A DNA stretch of 33,617 nucleotides, taken from Enteropsectra breve. Lineage: Eukaryota; Microsporidia. Shown here one piece after another: positions 32,850 to 33,617 of this stretch. Each line of letters starts with the position of its first letter. Position 1 is the first letter of the stretch. Under the pieces are notes generated by a model. It did no database searches. It saw only the letters and a list, made by a program, of their open reading frames with translations, and was not told where the DNA came from. The DNA lies in assembly GCA_024243835.1 (NCBI GenBank), contig JALPMN010000611.1:1-33617 (forward strand). The letters run 5' to 3'. The translations under genes were made by a program, and so were the position numbers.

Positions 32850-33611
32850 ATGCAGAGTATGGACGGCTCGGAGAGCAGAACGGTTCTGTCTGTTGTGGAA
32901 AACGCAAAGCGTCTCTATGAAGAAATAAGAGAACGGGTGAGCAAAGAGGTGCAGATTGCATGCGTACAGGACAGGGTAAAGGCAAAGCTGCTGGGCCGTG
33001 AGTACAAGGAAATAGATTTTGTTTTTTATAAAGAAATAGAGCAGGAGGACACGAAAAATAGCTCAGTTGTTGCTTCAGAATCGGAAGAAGAGGAAAGCTC
33101 CTCACTTGCAGAGCTTATAGAAGAAGAAAAGACTATTCTGAAAGCACCTAAGCAGAAGGAGGGATATATCGACCTTGAGGCAGACTTTTCTGGAGAGGAA
33201 GAGAATGAAAGCAATGATTTTTCGGAGCTTGAGGATTTTATTGATGCAGAATGCGAAAACAATGCTGAATTTGCAATGGACAAGTTTGTTGATGAGCAGA
33301 ATGAGCGGAATTTAAAGGAAATTGCCACTCTCAAGAACAAATTTGGTAAAAGGAAAAAAAGGAAACTAGAGCTGCCTGCTGAAAATGCCGCTGATTTTGA
33401 GTTTTCAGAAGAGGAGTTTTCAGAGCACTCGAGCATTGAACTCTCGGCTGACGGTGAAAAAGAAGACGAAATTGAATGCACTCCAGTAAGTTTTAGGACT
33501 GAGGCATTTGAGGTGCAGACTACCAGTTCTCTTTTTAATGTAAATAGCGGCGCAGTCGATAAACTGAAGAAAAAAGAAGGCCAGCATTTTGTTTTCAAAG
33601 AAAATGAATAA
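32850..33611 (+). CDS. Acidic protein, Mrc1/Claspin-like candidate
   Basis: From the first ATG (32850) it encodes 253 aa; a TTG-extended frame reaches 32808. The N-terminal 60 residues are helical and mixed-charge. The rest is very acidic and Ser-rich. The segment EGYIDLEADFSGEEE ... DFSELEDFIDAECENNAEFAMDKF ... KFGKRKKRKLEL (about 105-185) has the sequence of features found in the MRC1-like region of Mrc1/Claspin: an EAE-S-DE acidic patch, a D--L--(F/M)ID-E patch, then a basic R/K cluster. Mrc1/Claspin is a replication-checkpoint mediator moving with the fork; yeast Mrc1 is about 1100 aa. Acidic low-complexity proteins often match by chance, so this is tentative; a histone chaperone-type or ribosome-assembly acidic protein is possible. 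Confidence 0.4.
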   Translation: MQSMDGSESRTVLSVVENAKRLYEEIRERVSKEVQIACVQDRVKAKLLGREYKEIDFVFYKEIEQEDTKNSSVVASESEEEESSSLAELIEEEKTILKAPKQKEGYIDLEADFSGEEENESNDFSELEDFIDAECENNAEFAMDKFVDEQNERNLKEIATLKNKFGKRKKRKLELPAENAADFEFSEEEFSEHSSIELSADGEKEDEIECTPVSFRTEAFEVQTTSSLFNVNSGAVDKLKKKEGQHFVFKENE

Positions 33612-33617
33612 TTTGCA

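Noticed and set aside
33026..33598. 190-codon minus-strand ORF rich in Ser
   Set aside because: It is a shadow of the acidic Glu/Ser-rich gene on the plus strand.
1..33617. CRISPR arrays, insertion sequences, transposase genes, rRNA
   Set aside because: No spaced direct-repeat array, transposase or reverse transcriptase motif, or recognisable rRNA segment was found on either strand.

Overview
The window looks like a stretch of a microsporidian nuclear genome. Every recognisable protein is eukaryotic (COPII coat, TFIIH kinase, Paf1 complex, TFIID, RNase P, kinetochore, eL30). Genes are intronless as far as I can see, and spacers are AT-rich and short. The proteins are mostly much shorter than yeast or human relatives (Sec24 691 aa, Ctr9 673 aa, Dbp10 456 aa, Dph2 323 aa, UAP1 362 aa). 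Many start codons are directly preceded by a CCC/CCCC block, and some also by AAATTTT blocks; these are the short promoter signals described for microsporidia. The species cannot be fixed from sequence reading alone.

Layout. 1-6.2 kb: tRNA-Lys(CTT), a degenerate Arf-like GTPase, an unknown acidic protein, tRNA-Thr(AGT), a Dph2-like protein, and a J-like ER membrane protein without the HPD motif. 6.2-12.6 kb: an HMG-box protein, alpha-SNAP, a minimal Dbp10-type DEAD-box helicase, a small uncertain ORF and a large helical-repeat protein (Rrp12-like candidate). 13.2-15.5 kb: a tandem array of three paralogous four-span membrane proteins of unknown function, each started at an (A/T)CCC-ATG and each with a palindrome upstream. 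16-20 kb: Ctr9 (Paf1 complex), a Mediator MED21-like protein and a basic unknown protein. 20-22.4 kb: an MFS transporter between two five-copy 21-bp tandem repeats. 22.6-28.1 kb: a TesB-type acyl-CoA thioesterase, tRNA-Arg(TCT), UDP-GlcNAc pyrophosphorylase, Spc24-like, Pop4/Rpp29, a PRA1-family protein and a TAF12-like histone fold. 28.3-33.6 kb: Sec24, a Kin28/CDK7-like kinase whose frame is broken at an A8 run, ribosomal protein eL30 and an acidic Mrc1/Claspin-like candidate.

The genes are mainly housekeeping: RNA polymerase II transcription (CDK7, CTR9, MED21, TAF12), membrane traffic (Sec24, alpha-SNAP, PRA1, Arf-like), ribosome biogenesis and translation (Dbp10, eL30, Dph2, perhaps Rrp12) and tRNA processing. 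UAP1 supplies UDP-GlcNAc, the precursor of spore-wall chitin. They are not operons; neighbours are mixed in strand and each has its own promoter signal. The parts that look lineage-specific or unexplained are the tetraspan array, the two matched minisatellites around the transporter, the frameshifted kinase and several proteins that have lost family-defining catalytic residues.
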